This document shows positions 1 through 11,771 of a stretch of 64,000 nt of DNA, piece after piece (the first letter of the stretch is position 1; every line of letters begins with the position of its first letter). The DNA is from Tillus elongatus (lineage: Eukaryota; Arthropoda; Insecta; Coleoptera; Cleridae). The translations under genes and the position numbers were made by a program. The stretch covers positions 85,421,406 through 85,485,405 of the forward strand of contig OZ023267.1 of NCBI GenBank assembly GCA_964006375.1, read 5' to 3'. The notes beneath the pieces were generated by a model. The model was not told the DNA's origin. It saw nothing but the letters and a program-made list of their open reading frames with translations, and ran no database searches.

Positions 1-2610
1 CTATGGATAAAACTCTCTCTCAGGGCTGCAACTAAATTCATCTGTTGCATTTACCGGTCACCTTCTGACAACAACTTTGTCCAGCTCTTTGACTACCTTT
101 CTGAAAAAACCGACTATCTGATTTCTGAATATCCTTCCTCCGAGGTCACTATTCTTGGCGACTTCAATGTCCATAATAAGGAATGGCTAGGATCTTCAAA
201 AACCGATCCACAAGGGAGAGCAGCGGAGGCCTTTGCAGTCAGCAATTCTTTGGCCAATATGGTACAGCAATCTACTTACTTTCCTCGTATCCCAACACAC
301 AGCTCAAATCCCTTGGATCTCCTTCTTACTACAAATCCTGAATGCTATAAGATATCAGTCACCGCCCCCCTTGGTCGCTCAGACCACGGCATGGTCACTG
401 CTTCCTGTGCAATGCAACCCGAGGTCACACAGTCATCACACCCACGTATCGTTTGGCACTACAACTCCGCAAACTGGGACGAAATGCGGGATTACTTTTC
501 CTCATTTCCATGGGCGTCTGTCTGCTTCTCTCATCCTGACCCCTCTGATATCTCACAAAACGTCACCGAAATTATCCAAGCTGGCATGGAATTATTTATT
601 CCACGTACACAGAAAACCTCTTCAGCCACTCAAAAGCCCTGGTTTTCTAAATCCTGTGACAAGGCCAGACTTGAAAAGGTCAAAGCTCACAAAACGCTTC
701 TACACAATCCCAGTCAAGAAAATCGTCAAGCATTCAACGACGCAAGAAACCGCTATGTCCGCATTCTTTCTGAGGCAAAAAACTCGTTTAATAACCACAT
801 CAAAAACAAAGTCCTCTCAAGCTCCAACGGCGGCAAACCCTTCTGGACTCTTGCTAAGTCTATTGGGAATAATTTCTGCAAGAGCACGTTCCCACCTCTT
901 GTCTCAGGTGATGAAATTGTTTCTACCGCCCTGGGCAAGGCTGAACTTTTTGCTTCGTTGTTCGCCGGAAATTCTACTCTCAACCCACCTCCAAATGTTC
1001 AACCACCAACAGTCCCCAATGTCGCGCATAAAATGACTGATATCATTTTCCAAACTAAAAAGGTACGAAAGATGCTCTCTTCTCTTAATACCAGGAAAGC
1101 CTCTGGCCTTGACGAGATCCCAGCAATTGTTCTCAAAAAATGCGCACCAGAACTTGCTCCTGTCCTGACTCGTCTGTTTCAGATATCTTACAATAAAGGC
1201 ATATTCCCTAGTAACTGGAAAACTGCTCGAGTACAACCCATCCCCAAGAAAGGATCCAAAGCGCTTCCTAGCAACTACAGGCCTATTTCTCTCCTTTCAG
1301 TCATCTCTAAAGTGATGGAAAAGTATATAAATACCGAACTACTAAAATTCCTTGAAAAACACAGTCTAATCCACGACAGGCAGTATGGATTCCGTCAGCG
1401 CAGATCGACTGCCGACCTCCTTTCTTTTGTCACCCATTCTTGGAACAAGTCTATGGAACAACACGGTGAATCCCAGATTGTTGCTCTAGACATATCCAAA
1501 GCATTCGACCAGGTCTGGCACGCAGCGCTGCTTAATAAACTTCCGGCCTATGGCCTACCACCAAAACTTTGTACCTGGACAGCAAATTTCCTCTCCAACA
1601 GGAGCATATCTGTTGTTGTGGATGGCCATTCCTCTAAACTGTATCCAATTAATGCAGGAGTTCCTCAAGGTTCAGCTTTAGCCCCTACTTTGTTTCTTCT
1701 CCACATCAATGACCTCCTCTCTAGCACATCCAACCCAGTTCACAGTTACGCGGACGACAGCACCCTCCACTCAAACATACAATATTCTAAGCCTGTCTCT
1801 TTAGCCCAATTAGATGAGGATCGCAGACTCATGGAGGGTTCTGTCTCCGTAGACCTCCAAAAAATATTAGACTGGGGAAGTAGAAATCTTGTACAATTCA
1901 ACCCCACCAAAACTAAGTCTTGCTTTCTTTCTCACAAGAGATACACCAGCCCTAGACCGATCACAATGAACAACCAAGTTATTCAAAGTAATGAGTCCTT
2001 TTCTCTTGTTGGCATTACTGTGGATCGAAATCTTAATTGGCACCAACATGTTACATCAATTGCAGAAGCGGCTGCTAAGAAATTGGGTTTCCTCTTCCGG
2101 GCTCGCAAATTTTTTTCACCAACTAATCTCTATACCTTATACACTTCACAAATAAGGCCAAACCTCGAATACTGCTCCCACATCTGGGGTGCAGCTGCCG
2201 CTTCTACACTCGCTATCCTGGACTCCATTCAAAAGAGAGCTATACGTCTCATCGGTGACCCTACCCTCACCCAAAGGCTTCCATCCCTTGCCCACCGACG
2301 TGCCGTTGGTGACCTCTCTCTCTTTTATAGATATCTGCACGGGCACTGCTCAGAGGAGCTTTCCTCCATAATTCCCCCACCTGCTGCCCCCAGCAGATCT
2401 ACCAGGGGAACAGAGCGAATGCACCCTCTTAACGTCCAGGTTACCAGGCATAGAACATCTTGTTATGCCCGCTCTTTTGTCCCGAGGACTTCCAAGTTGT
2501 GGAATTCCTTGCCGGCACATGTTTTTCCTTCTCCTCCGAACCTCCAAACCTTCAAGTCCAGAATTAACAAGCTGCCTCTTTCCTCCTTGTCAACACCCAC
2601 GGTACGATAG
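1..2610 (+). CDS. Non-LTR retrotransposon ORF2: APE endonuclease + reverse transcriptase (5' partial)
   Basis: This is the enzyme that nicks target DNA and copies the element's RNA into it. The frame is open from base 1 to the TAA at 2608, 869 residues. The N-terminal part is the C-terminal half of an APE-type endonuclease, with ILGDFNVHNKEW and the catalytic RSDHG motif. Reverse transcriptase follows: NYRPISLLS, ALDISKAFDQVWH, VPQGSALAPTLF, and the catalytic YADD at about 1747-1758. The C-terminal region has the RPNLEYCSHIWG and QKRAIRLIG motifs typical of Jockey/CR1-type elements. An internal ATG at 250 is not the true start, because the endonuclease domain extends upstream of it. All visible catalytic motifs are intact. 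The clade within the APE group is not certain. Confidence 0.93.
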   Translation, partial: LWIKLSLRAATKFICCIYRSPSDNNFVQLFDYLSEKTDYLISEYPSSEVTILGDFNVHNKEWLGSSKTDPQGRAAEAFAVSNSLANMVQQSTYFPRIPTHSSNPLDLLLTTNPECYKISVTAPLGRSDHGMVTASCAMQPEVTQSSHPRIVWHYNSANWDEMRDYFSSFPWASVCFSHPDPSDISQNVTEIIQAGMELFIPRTQKTSSATQKPWFSKSCDKARLEKVKAHKTLLHNPSQENRQAFNDARNRYVRILSEAKNSFNNHIKNKVLSSSNGGKPFWTLAKSIGNNFCKSTFPPLVSGDEIVSTALGKAELFASLFAGNSTLNPPPNVQPPTVPNVAHKMTDIIFQTKKVRKMLSSLNTRKASGLDEIPAIVLKKCAPELAPVLTRLFQISYNKGIFPSNWKTARVQPIPKKGSKALPSNYRPISLLSVISKVMEKYINTELLKFLEKHSLIHDRQYGFRQRRSTADLLSFVTHSWNKSMEQHGESQIVALDISKAFDQVWHAALLNKLPAYGLPPKLCTWTANFLSNRSISVVVDGHSSKLYPINAGVPQGSALAPTLFLLHINDLLSSTSNPVHSYADDSTLHSNIQYSKPVSLAQLDEDRRLMEGSVSVDLQKILDWGSRNLVQFNPTKTKSCFLSHKRYTSPRPITMNNQVIQSNESFSLVGITVDRNLNWHQHVTSIAEAAAKKLGFLFRARKFFSPTNLYTLYTSQIRPNLEYCSHIWGAAAASTLAILDSIQKRAIRLIGDPTLTQRLPSLAHRRAVGDLSLFYRYLHGHCSEELSSIIPPPAAPSRSTRGTERMHPLNVQVTRHRTSCYARSFVPRTSKLWNSLPAHVFPSPPNLQTFKSRINKLPLSSLSTPTVR

Positions 2611-2674
2611 TATTTAGGCTGTAAGCCCTCGTGGTGTGTTGTTGACATTAAAAAAAAAAAAAAAAAAAAAAAAA
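1..2674 (+). mobile_element. Non-LTR (LINE) retrotransposon, 3' portion with poly(A) tail
   Basis: The element enters from the left window edge, so its 5' end and any ORF1 lie outside. It carries one long endonuclease/reverse transcriptase frame, a short 3' UTR of about 40 bp and an A-tract at 2650-2674. The 3' end has three further 5'-truncated copies in the window (23043-23309 and 28972-29238 on the minus strand, 61513-61937 on the plus strand), all ending at the same 3' boundary, which fits target-primed reverse transcription by one family. The frame has no stop, so this copy is young. Confidence 0.92.
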
Positions 2675-4520
2675 GTTAATGGGCACGTTCAGCTGACACT
2701 AACGTTGACTTGCAACGTAAAGGGTTTCTGTTATGAAAAAAACATTTTGAATGTGTCTGAACGGCAGCTTCACTATTGAACTCCCCAATAACAAAATATT
2801 GTTGTCTTAACCAATAGCCGACAAATAAGCTGTCATTTGTACAGAAAGTAGAGTTAGAATTTACAGTTTATTTCAGTGAACGTAAATAATCTTGGTACCT
2901 AAATGTCCAAGAGTTAAAAGTCATGTAGGTCATGTACGTCAAATTTTAGCGTTCAGCGGACTAAACGCCTCAACTGTTGGCTACTCTGCGCGCCCAATAC
3001 ATCTTATCACTATATCGTAGTAGCAATTTCTCGGTAGTATATTTAATGGTATTTCGCAAATAAACTGAATAAAAAAAATTCTTTATTGTATGGGTATTTC
3101 TTTTAGATGCCTTGATGGTATATATTATATGTAGTATTTTTAATGTATTAGATAATTATTGTGTGAGTGCTTGCGTATTAACTTACACTTTTGATGGCAA
3201 TGGACGGGATTCGAGCTTGCATGATAATGGATATAGTTGACTTCCCTCGGTGTGTAGGTATACTTACTAACGGTGAATGTCTAAACCAAACCATGAAACT
3301 TTCGGCATTGGGCGGGATTTCGTACTGGAATGTCTAGAGGATATTAAACTTGCCGACTAGATGTATTACATGTAAGGTTGCAGTAAACGCTTATATATCT
3401 TTTCTCGTTAAATCATATAGTATCCTTACACAATAAATTTCTTTTGTTGGGCCATTTATTAAGTATAGGTACGCAGGAAAGAAATGTTATAACCACTACA
3501 AAACATGACACACATGATAAAATTCCTGAAGAAAGTATAAGCAATAAAGGTGTACCTATTAGATAGATAGTGTTAAAGTAGTTGATAGGAACTTGAAAAT
3601 CATTTTCCTATAAATTATCTACTAATCATTCCGCAACTAATAGTACATATTTCTATTAAACCAAAGTATGTATGTTTATGGTGTAATTGAAATATTTTTA
3701 ATGCTCAAAGTCATTCAAGGTCTCCAGTCGATTTAAAATTTTCTGTTCTACGGTAATAAAGTAATAAAGTGATTTTCTTATATATACAGCAGCTTGCGAA
3801 AGAAAAGCACTGAATATTTTACCAGGCTCATTGTGATGTCACATATATATGTGTCAATTAGGGTCTATTTGAATAACGGATAAATTCGGTACAGACAAAA
3901 ATAAGATTCGATATAAATTAAGGACAGAATATAAAAACTTAGGTATTTTCTTTTTTTTTGCAACTGCATTATTATATTTCAATAAATGTATATTCATTTC
4001 TTATGGTCATCACGTAATAAGAGGTAAGGGCTATGAAGTTCTCGTTTCTAGCGGCCGTGCTTTTCGATTACGTTGTCGACATTCTAGGGTTTCTGTTGAT
4101 GGGGTAATACCGTTGCCAATTAATATAGCTGCCAAAGATTAAAGGACGATAATTATGGGTATTCCTAATATAAATCATAACCATGTAATATTCTCCCTTG
4201 CTTGAGGTCTCCTTGCCGACGTGCGTTAAAAAAATAATCTAGAGTGTTTCCTTAACGGAAACGTTAAGGAGGTTCCATCTGACTGTCTGTAAATATCAAG
4301 TGCATGAACTGTTGCATCACGTTGCAATTTGCGACAAAAGATAAAAATATAAAAGTTTTTATTTTAACTTACCGTATGTGGGCCTAGGCCCTTCGTCCGA
4401 CCCTGCCTACATACTTCTATGTCTGGAGGATACTGTAAAACCGAGTCACGACGGATATCGAAAAATAACGGCATTGCCTATCACTATTGTAATTTTACTA
4501 ACCACAATGAACTTTTATTG
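2675..4520. other. Non-coding AT-rich interval
   Basis: No supported coding frame, RNA gene or repeat with an internal copy was found here. The sequence is AT-rich with scattered short homopolymers. It separates the non-LTR element from the first SINE-like copy. Confidence 0.5.
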
Positions 4521-4795
4521 GTAGTTATTCGGAAGGGTACTGGGTTCGATTCACAGGATTTCCCTTTCAATGTTTCAACACATACCTACTGTAAAATTAA
4601 CATCAAACGAGGTTGTGGCATTGTATTTGAGCAGGTTGAATGTCTGCATGTTCGCTTTTTGGAGGGGGCGTAAAGCCGTATGTTCCGCGTTGATGCGATG
4701 TTACCCTCCTTACAGAAAGGCAGGGGTTCGGCTAAATTTCCAGTATAGTAAGGTGAAATTGCCCCCTGCCGTCGATGATTGGCAGTAGTCGCGGA
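4520..4795 (+). repeat. tRNA-derived SINE-like element, copy 1
   Basis: A stretch containing GGTACTGGGTTCGATTC, a good match to a Pol III B box, is followed by a body ending GGGGGCGTAAAGCCGT. The same order of blocks recurs at about 9225-9500 (GGTACTGGGTTCAATCC, then GAGGTTGTG.CATT, then GGGGGCGTAAAGCCGT). Two diverged dispersed copies with a B-box-like head support a tRNA-derived SINE. Ends and target duplications were not resolved. Confidence 0.6.
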
Positions 4796-5849
4796 AATAA
4801 ACGGACCTTAAAGAAACAAAAAAACACACACACGTTGGTAGTTGGGTATTTAATGTTTCGGTGGATATTTCAAGAAAATCTGTCGATTTTTTTTGTAGAT
4901 TTATGTTAAATAAAAACTGCTATAAAAATTGCTTGTATTTCCAAGCATTGACTAACTATAAATGTCATTGTTAAAGGTTGTTTAATGACCGACCATTGAC
5001 TAACCCAAACTACAAATGACTTATGGTTTCAGTACCAAGGTTGAAAATTGACTGCATGGGCACGACGGTAAATGATCTGTTGTCTGCACGTGTTAAAGTC
5101 TCTTTTTATTGTTTGTGGTATAAATTTGTATCTCCTATGTAAATAAAAAGAGTTTCCCAATATATCTGTATTAATTAGGGCTTAAAGTGAGATGATCATC
5201 GAGATATTAAAATTATTTCTTTTTTACTATTTCTATTAATTAGTCTATGTAATTTACACAAAACTATATTAACAATTTGACAGTTTTTTCCAAACAGGTT
5301 ATGAATATTTCCTACCCTGAGATCTGTGACTGTAAATTAACTTCTGCCTCCTAGAACTTTCTGGCTATCTATATTTTCCCGAAGGCAGTAAATGAGGAGT
5401 CCCGATCAAAATTGAATTTTAAAAACTACGTCAGCTAATGCTGTAGAAACAGGAAATAACATTTTCGAAAGAAATGTTTCTTGCTAAGCACTCGTTGACA
5501 GTTAAATCTGCCGCCGAATGTTCGGGGCGGAAATTTTCACACCACGGTGTTTTAAAAATTTCTGGACACAGCAAGTGCATTACTGTAGTGAATTTTCATA
5601 AGAATTGTACACTATTAGTAAGGTATATTATTAAAACTAATTCTTTAAATTTAAATGGACCTGATGGGAGACCGGTTTTAGAGGTCCCAGTTAGCGATTA
5701 TTTGCAGGATTTTATATTTTCTCTGGAGCTAGAAAATTATCATTTGGTAGAGATATATGTAAGTACTGGAAGTTTATTTAAAAACATTTTGTTACCAATT
5801 TGATTAAAGTCACGAAAGTTTTCTGGAAAAAAAAATGATTACTTACAAA

Positions 5850-7145
5850 GGACTGTACCTACCAATTCATAAGTATGGCAGGTATTTTCCTTTTAATTGC
5901 TTGGATGGTTTTGTTTTAGTCAACCAAATCGAACTAGTTTTTGTAAACAACACAACAAAAAAGGTTTTTTTAAACCAACTTGCAGTTATCCGCGCAGCTC
6001 ATTATGTTATTTTTCTTTAATTTAGTACCCACGCTGCGTTTACATAGGTGTTACTATGGTTCAAGATTGAAGATTCTAGCTTAATGGGAAATTGAGGTAT
6101 CGGATTAAAATAATTTATAAAAATTCTCTACGATAATATATTTGCTGCACCCAGGCCCTTTTCAATACTTATTTACTGTTGCTGTATCCATATTTTTTGA
6201 AAATAATAAAATATTGCAGCTTACTATGTAAGACTGACAAACACGACAACCTCAATTTCATTTTTGGAAAAATATTTTAAACAAATGAAATGGGGTAACA
6301 ATTTAAACATAGATTGAAAATCTTGGTTCGCTGCTTTGTCACAGAAGTTCTCCTTCCCCTTCTGCATGCCTACAACAACCCTCAATGCATAAAAAAGAAC
6401 AATGTAAACAAGAAAAGTTTCTTGGGAACAACGCGCAAGAAAATTACGGGACCTGCGGTGAATATAGGGGTTCTGGGCGGGATAAACAGAATTTTAAGGA
6501 GGTATAGCTGCAAAGTGGGATTAAGGCAGCTTATAGAGGTCCAACTAAGCTGGTTTTTTCGCACTTTACGCTCACATTTCCTTTTTATATTCTTCCCCGC
6601 CCAACATCCATATTCACTGCTGGTCCCGTAACTTTCTTGGGGATTGTTTGCAAGAAATATTTCTAGTGGTGTGTGCACAGAAGGAGATTTAAGCATGTTT
6701 ATGATTTTTGCCTAAAAAGCCACCGTGTGCTAATCTGAAAATTAATCCACAATTTAATTTTTATTTACAAAACTAATGTACCTGCTAAATTATAAACGTG
6801 ACAGGATTCTTTTTTTATTAGTCGCTTGGTTGATCTGTTTTAGCCAACTCAATCGAACCAGTTTTTAGAAACAAAATAAGAAAAATGGTTTTATAAAACA
6901 AATTTGTCGTTGCCTGTGAAGCTCATTGTGTGTTTTTTTAATTTAGTACCCTCGCTGCTTTTATATAGGCTAGTATGTATCAAAACTGAAGATTCTAGTT
7001 TGATGGGAAATTGAATTATCACCTTTGGGATATTTTTACGAAAATTCGCTACCACGCACTTGCTGCACCTAAACTCTTTTCAACACTTATTTAATATCGC
7101 TGTATCCATACTCTTTTAAAACAAAATAAATAAACATGAACAATA
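5850..7145. repeat. Diverged direct repeat (about 5850-6240 and 6775-7145)
   Basis: Two blocks about 0.93 kb apart share the same order of words: a CAACCAAATCGAAC/CAACTCAATCGAAC block, then AGCTCATT.TGT, TTTAATTTAGTACCC, GCTGC.TTTA.ATAGG, then GAAGATTCTAG and ATGGGAAATTGA. They are substantially diverged, so this is an old duplication. Short open frames inside it are not conserved and are not called as genes. A foldback element lies between the two copies. Confidence 0.7.
6418..6657. repeat. Foldback (inverted repeat) element
   Basis: The arm at 6418-6482 (with ATTACGGGACCTGCGGTGAA and ending GGGCGGG) is matched in inverted orientation by 6596-6657. The arms are about 62-65 bp with a spacer near 113 bp. 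The symmetry explains why both strands show overlapping open frames here, so neither is called as a gene. It could be a MITE. No coding capacity was seen. Confidence 0.7.
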
Positions 7146-7334
7146 CACAATTTTTAAATAAAAATTTTAATAATTCACGCTGAACATATCTTTAGGTATA
7201 CTTTAAACTACTGTATGATATTATGTCGTTTTATTTAGCTCTAATTTTCCATATACCAGATGAAGAGTAAATAAAAACTAAAAGTAAGCAATAAGTAAAC
7301 AATAAGTAAACAATAAGTACCTTATTTTAAGGTA

Positions 7335-7440
7335 TTAGCGGCAGCGGAGTCGAGTTCGAGGTTATCTTCTTCTTCTTTCTTTATGACGTCTGTAAACAAA
7401 GAAGAGTAACTAGATAACCTCTAATTCGACTCCACCTGCT
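7335..7440. repeat. Short foldback
   Basis: GAGTCGAGTTCGAGGTTATC near the left side is inverted as GATAACCTCTAATTCGACTC near the right side, with an AAGAAG/CTTCTT-rich spacer. Arms are about 30 bp with a few mismatches. Probably a small foldback or MITE remnant. Confidence 0.6.
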
Positions 7441-8119
7441 GACAGTTGGCAAAATATGAAATGTAAAATAGGTAATTGGTGTTGTCAGATTTAACTAGGA
7501 GAGCGAGATGGCTTTTAAATACCCTAAAGAATGAGAAGCTTAATATTTATACATAATAAGACGTTGTTCTAGATTGCCTTTGAACAAATTGAATCACTTT
7601 CATTAAATTTTTTATTTATTACTATATATTTTTCTGATATCTTGAGTTGTTTATCTTGAGAGTTTTGGCAAATTGCAATCCCGCTGATTATTTATTGTGA
7701 CATATTTTTGTAGCCTATTCGTTTGAAGTTTGATTTGGAGCATTTGTTTGCAATAGCAGCGTAACCCTGATATATCTGTCTGACCGTGTCTAACATTATA
7801 GGCACCCATTCAGAGGTAATTTCAGGTTACATCGTAAATTATTTATTTTTTATTTGGTTATAACTCAAAATTTACTAAATCGATTAAGTTCAAGTTTTAG
7901 TTTCATACTTCTATTAATTTAAAATATATTGCGTTTTCAAACAGTTTTTCGCATTTTTTCTAAAAGTATTTGCGTGTCAAAATTACCTAACGAACTCATC
8001 CAAGCTATTAAAAAAAGTCTTGACGCAGCAAGTGCGTTATGGTAGTGAATTTTGATAGAAATAATCTGGCACAAAACATATTTTTTTAACTTTTTGCTTG
8101 TAACATAGAAATTAATAAA

Positions 8120-8640
<521 letters not shown>

Positions 8641-9224
8641 ATGCAAATTTAACCAATAAACACTTAAATGTAACAATATTATGTTTTTTTACATTTTTTG
8701 TAGATGCTGTTGGACCTATTTTTAGATGTATTTGATACAGGCAAAAATATATTAAAAAGTATAAAATATGTATTACATCTTATTCAATGAAAAGAAGTAC
8801 AACCCGACAACACTGTATGTGGTATTTACGTTTCTGTTTCATATCTTGGCTGCGCCGTTTAGGATGCGCCGTCTGACACCGTCAATTCAAAGATTGCCGA
8901 TAGATTACTTGCAGAAAGCCTCCTGCAAGTTTGTTGCAAATGGCAAACCTACAACTCCCACCGTTATTTTACGGTAATCCTGCATTGTAGACACATCACT
9001 AGTAAACAAACAATTCGGCTGTAATCGGAAGGCAGAAGTGGACGCTGGACGATGTGCAGCGTTGCCGGATGAGTATTGCCAAGGCTCATTTTAAATATAG
9101 AAGGAAATCAAGGGGTGAACAAATGTTTTTATAATGTAAATAAATTATAATATGGCGTCATCTACATAAATTGATATTTGACATATTTTGCGGAAAGCAG
9201 TAGGAAAACGGAAATGTAAAAAGT

Positions 9225-9500
9225 TAATTTTCAGCCATGGTGGTCCAGGGGAAAAACGTGGGCCTCTGGGCCCAAGGGTACTGGGTTCAATCCCAAATTT
9301 CCCCTCTCCTCCCTTTGTACGTGCATCAGTAACATCAACAGAGGTTGTGCCATTCTGATTGAGCAAGGTAATCTGCACGTTCCGCCCTTCCCAGGGGGCG
9401 TAAAGCCGTCTCCCGTGCGCATGCGATGTTGGGCACGTTAAAGACCCAAATTTCCCGGACAGTGAGGTGATTGAATCAATAGTAAGGTCAATGAAGCAAT
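9225..9500 (+). repeat. tRNA-derived SINE-like element, copy 2
   Basis: An A-box-like GTGGTCCAGGGG is followed by a B-box-like GGTACTGGGTTCAATCC, then a body shared with 4520-4795 including GAGGTTGTG and GGGGGCGTAAAGCCGT. It is better preserved than copy 1. It runs directly into the satellite array, which may have nucleated on its tail. Confidence 0.65.
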
Positions 9501-10046
9501 TTCCGGTGCGAATTGCCGATGATAAATACAACTGTATATGCTAATAGCAAACGGTATCCAGTATATTTTTTTCAAGTCGCAATGTTTCATGGTAATGAAG
9601 CAATTTCTACTGACAACTGTCAATGATAAACAAAACTGAGAAAATGGCTCAAAATGGGCTTCCCTTCGGACTGTTTGTTTTTATTTTAGCTTCAGACTTT
9701 AAATGAGTGTGAAAAGTGAGTTAAGCAATTTCCGTTGCGAATTGCTGATGATTAATACAACTGTATATGGTAATAGCAAACGGTATCCAGTATATTTTTT
9801 TAAGCCGAAATGTTTCATGCTAATGAAGCAATTTCTACTGACAACTGTCGATGATAAACATACCCGAGAAAATGGCTCAAAATGGGTTTTCCTTCGAACT
9901 GTTAGTTTTTATTTTAGTTTCCGACTTTAAATGAGTGTGAAAAGTGAGTTAAGCAATTTCCGTTGCGAATTGCCGATGATAAATACAACTATATGCTAAT
10001 AGCAAACGGTATCCAGTATATTTTTTTAAGCCGAAATGTTTCATGG
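9485..10046. repeat. Tandem satellite, about 228-bp units (nearly 2.5 copies)
   Basis: The word AAGCAATTTCCG recurs at 9494, 9723 and 9951, giving periods of 229 and 228 bp. Each unit also contains a related half-unit, AAGCAATTTCTACTGACAAC, about 103 bp downstream, so the array has a higher-order structure of paired sub-repeats. No coding frame is supported. Confidence 0.85.
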
Positions 10047-10439
10047 TACCCTATGTGAAAACTGGAACCTGTGATGAGCACTGATAAGTACACTTGGAGA
10101 ACCCAAATCACCACAACACATATTTCAAAGACCTTACGATCGTTTCGTTGACCACGTCAACGCCATCAGAGGATGAAAAATTCTATTAAAAAAAATTGAT
10201 AAGTACAGTGAATTCTTAATCAGCTAACTTTAATAGGTGTATTCATGTCAATGTTTATTTACTCCCAGAAAAATTACTTGATTAGCTGGCGCCGGGTTAA
10301 CTAGCTTATTGATCATCTAACTAATAAAGTTTTATTAGCTCCATAGTCCTATTTCACAGAAAAATCACAGATTCTAAATATGAATGAGTTTTGCACTATA
10401 TTATATCGATTTTTAATTTTATTAGTAAATTTTCTTAAA

Positions 10440-10860
<421 letters not shown>

Positions 10861-10866
10861 CTGGAA
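10861..10866. repeat. Left target-site duplication CTGGAA
   Basis: CTGGAA directly precedes the terminal AGTAGG of the left TIR. The same six bases directly follow the right TIR at 22573-22578. A 6-bp duplication is characteristic of Polinton integrases. Confidence 0.92.
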
Positions 10867-10911
10867 AGTAGGTATAGATAGCCGGTTCTGGAACCTCCGC
10901 CAGGCTACTGC

Positions 10912-10930
10912 GCCGGCGCGAAGCGCCGGC
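10912..10930. promoter_or_regulatory. C(GNA)G mini-hairpin with 8-bp stem in TIR
   Basis: GCCGGCGC-GAA-GCGCCGGC is a perfect 8-bp stem closed by a GAA triloop. Its core GCGAAGC is the well-known extraordinarily stable DNA mini-hairpin. A shorter version, GGCGC-GAA-GCGCC, lies at 11144-11156, and GGGGC-GGA-GCCCC and GGGGC-GTA-GCCCC lie at 10963-10975 and 11010-11022. All are repeated in the right TIR. A role in replication or end recognition is inferred. Confidence 0.7.
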
Positions 10931-11073
10931 ATGACGTCACAGTGACGCCATTGGGTGGGGTCGGGGCGGAGCCCCGCCCCGCCCCGTTTTGGACAAAGCC
11001 CCACCCCGTGGGGCGTAGCCCCGCTCCTTTTGGGACGGAGACCCACCCGCCCACTTGGGCGGAGCCAAATACG

Positions 11074-11140
11074 CGACCACACCTCGACCACACCCGACCA
11101 CACCTCGACCACACCCCGACCACGCCCCGACCACACCCTC
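11074..11140 (-). repeat. 12-bp G-rich subterminal tandem repeat (GTGTGGTCGGGG type), 6 units
   Basis: Units of the form GTGTGGTCGGGG or GCGTGGTCGGGG (read on the minus strand) run in tandem. The right TIR has about eleven units at 22237-22358. The G-runs could form quadruplexes or bind a replication protein; neither is shown by sequence alone. Confidence 0.85.
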
Positions 11141-11732
11141 ACTGGCGCGAAGCGCCGGAGTGACGTTTTGGTGACGTCACTGGACAGAGAGCCAATAGGG
11201 CGCTAACTTGAGATGACGTAATCCAAGATGGCGGCCAAGATGGTCGACCGGAAGTGAAAAACGCGGGAAATTTAAATTTTGAAATGACAGGTGGTACCAC
11301 CTGTCAATGTAAGAGGATCCGCCATTTTGATTATTGGTGATGTGACGTAGGCAAAGATGGCGGTTTGCGCATGCGCAAACCTAACTTTGTTATTAAGTGA
11401 CGTAGATGTATAGTGTTTGGTGCTGTTTTACTCGGCTTGGCAAGCAGAATTCGAATTTAATGTATACGCATGCGCAAACCCAAACTTTTAGAGTTTTCGG
11501 TCTAAGCCTTAGGTGTTTGGTCTTAGAGCTCAGCAAGCAGATTTTAGAATATGTGAATGCCCGGCATGCTCGATATGGCAACATAGCAACAACTACATGT
11601 GTAGAACAACCTTGACACGTGACAGGAAATGAGTCATATGTTTACCATCTCAGTCAGATGATATTATTTAAAGAAAGCAAGATGTTAGCATTTTAAGGTT
11701 GAAAATAAAACAACTGATTTAAACACAATTAA

Positions 11733-11738
11733 TTTATT
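11733..11738 (-). terminator. Polyadenylation signal of the capsid gene
   Basis: AATAAA on the minus strand, about 35 bp past the MCP stop and just inside the left TIR boundary. The placement fits Pol II transcripts of the leftward capsid block. Confidence 0.6.
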
Positions 11739-11771
11739 AAGATAAATTCACAAGACTTACATACTAAAATA

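Larger units (their letters stand above)
10867..11643 (+). repeat. Left terminal inverted repeat (777 bp)
   Basis: It matches 21724-22572 in inverted orientation. The outer part is very GC-rich and contains C(GNA)G mini-hairpins and six copies of a roughly 12-bp CGACCACACCC-type repeat (the right TIR has about eleven, which accounts for most of the length difference). The inner part carries close matches to TGACGTCA, AAGATGGCGG, ACCGGAAGTG, GCGGGAAA and TGCGCATGCGCA. Small frames within it are low-complexity and not conserved as proteins. Confidence 0.93.

Noticed and set aside
250..2610. ATG at 250 as the start of the LINE ORF2
   Set aside because: The frame is open from base 1, and endonuclease motifs (ILGDFN) lie upstream of the ATG.
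5474..5803. 109-codon frame in the left intergenic region
   Set aside because: No motif, no conserved copy, no promoter. A related word near 8017 lacks the frame.
6314..6696. Overlapping frames of about 105 codons on both strands
   Set aside because: Explained by the foldback symmetry (6418-6482 against 6596-6657). No recognisable protein.
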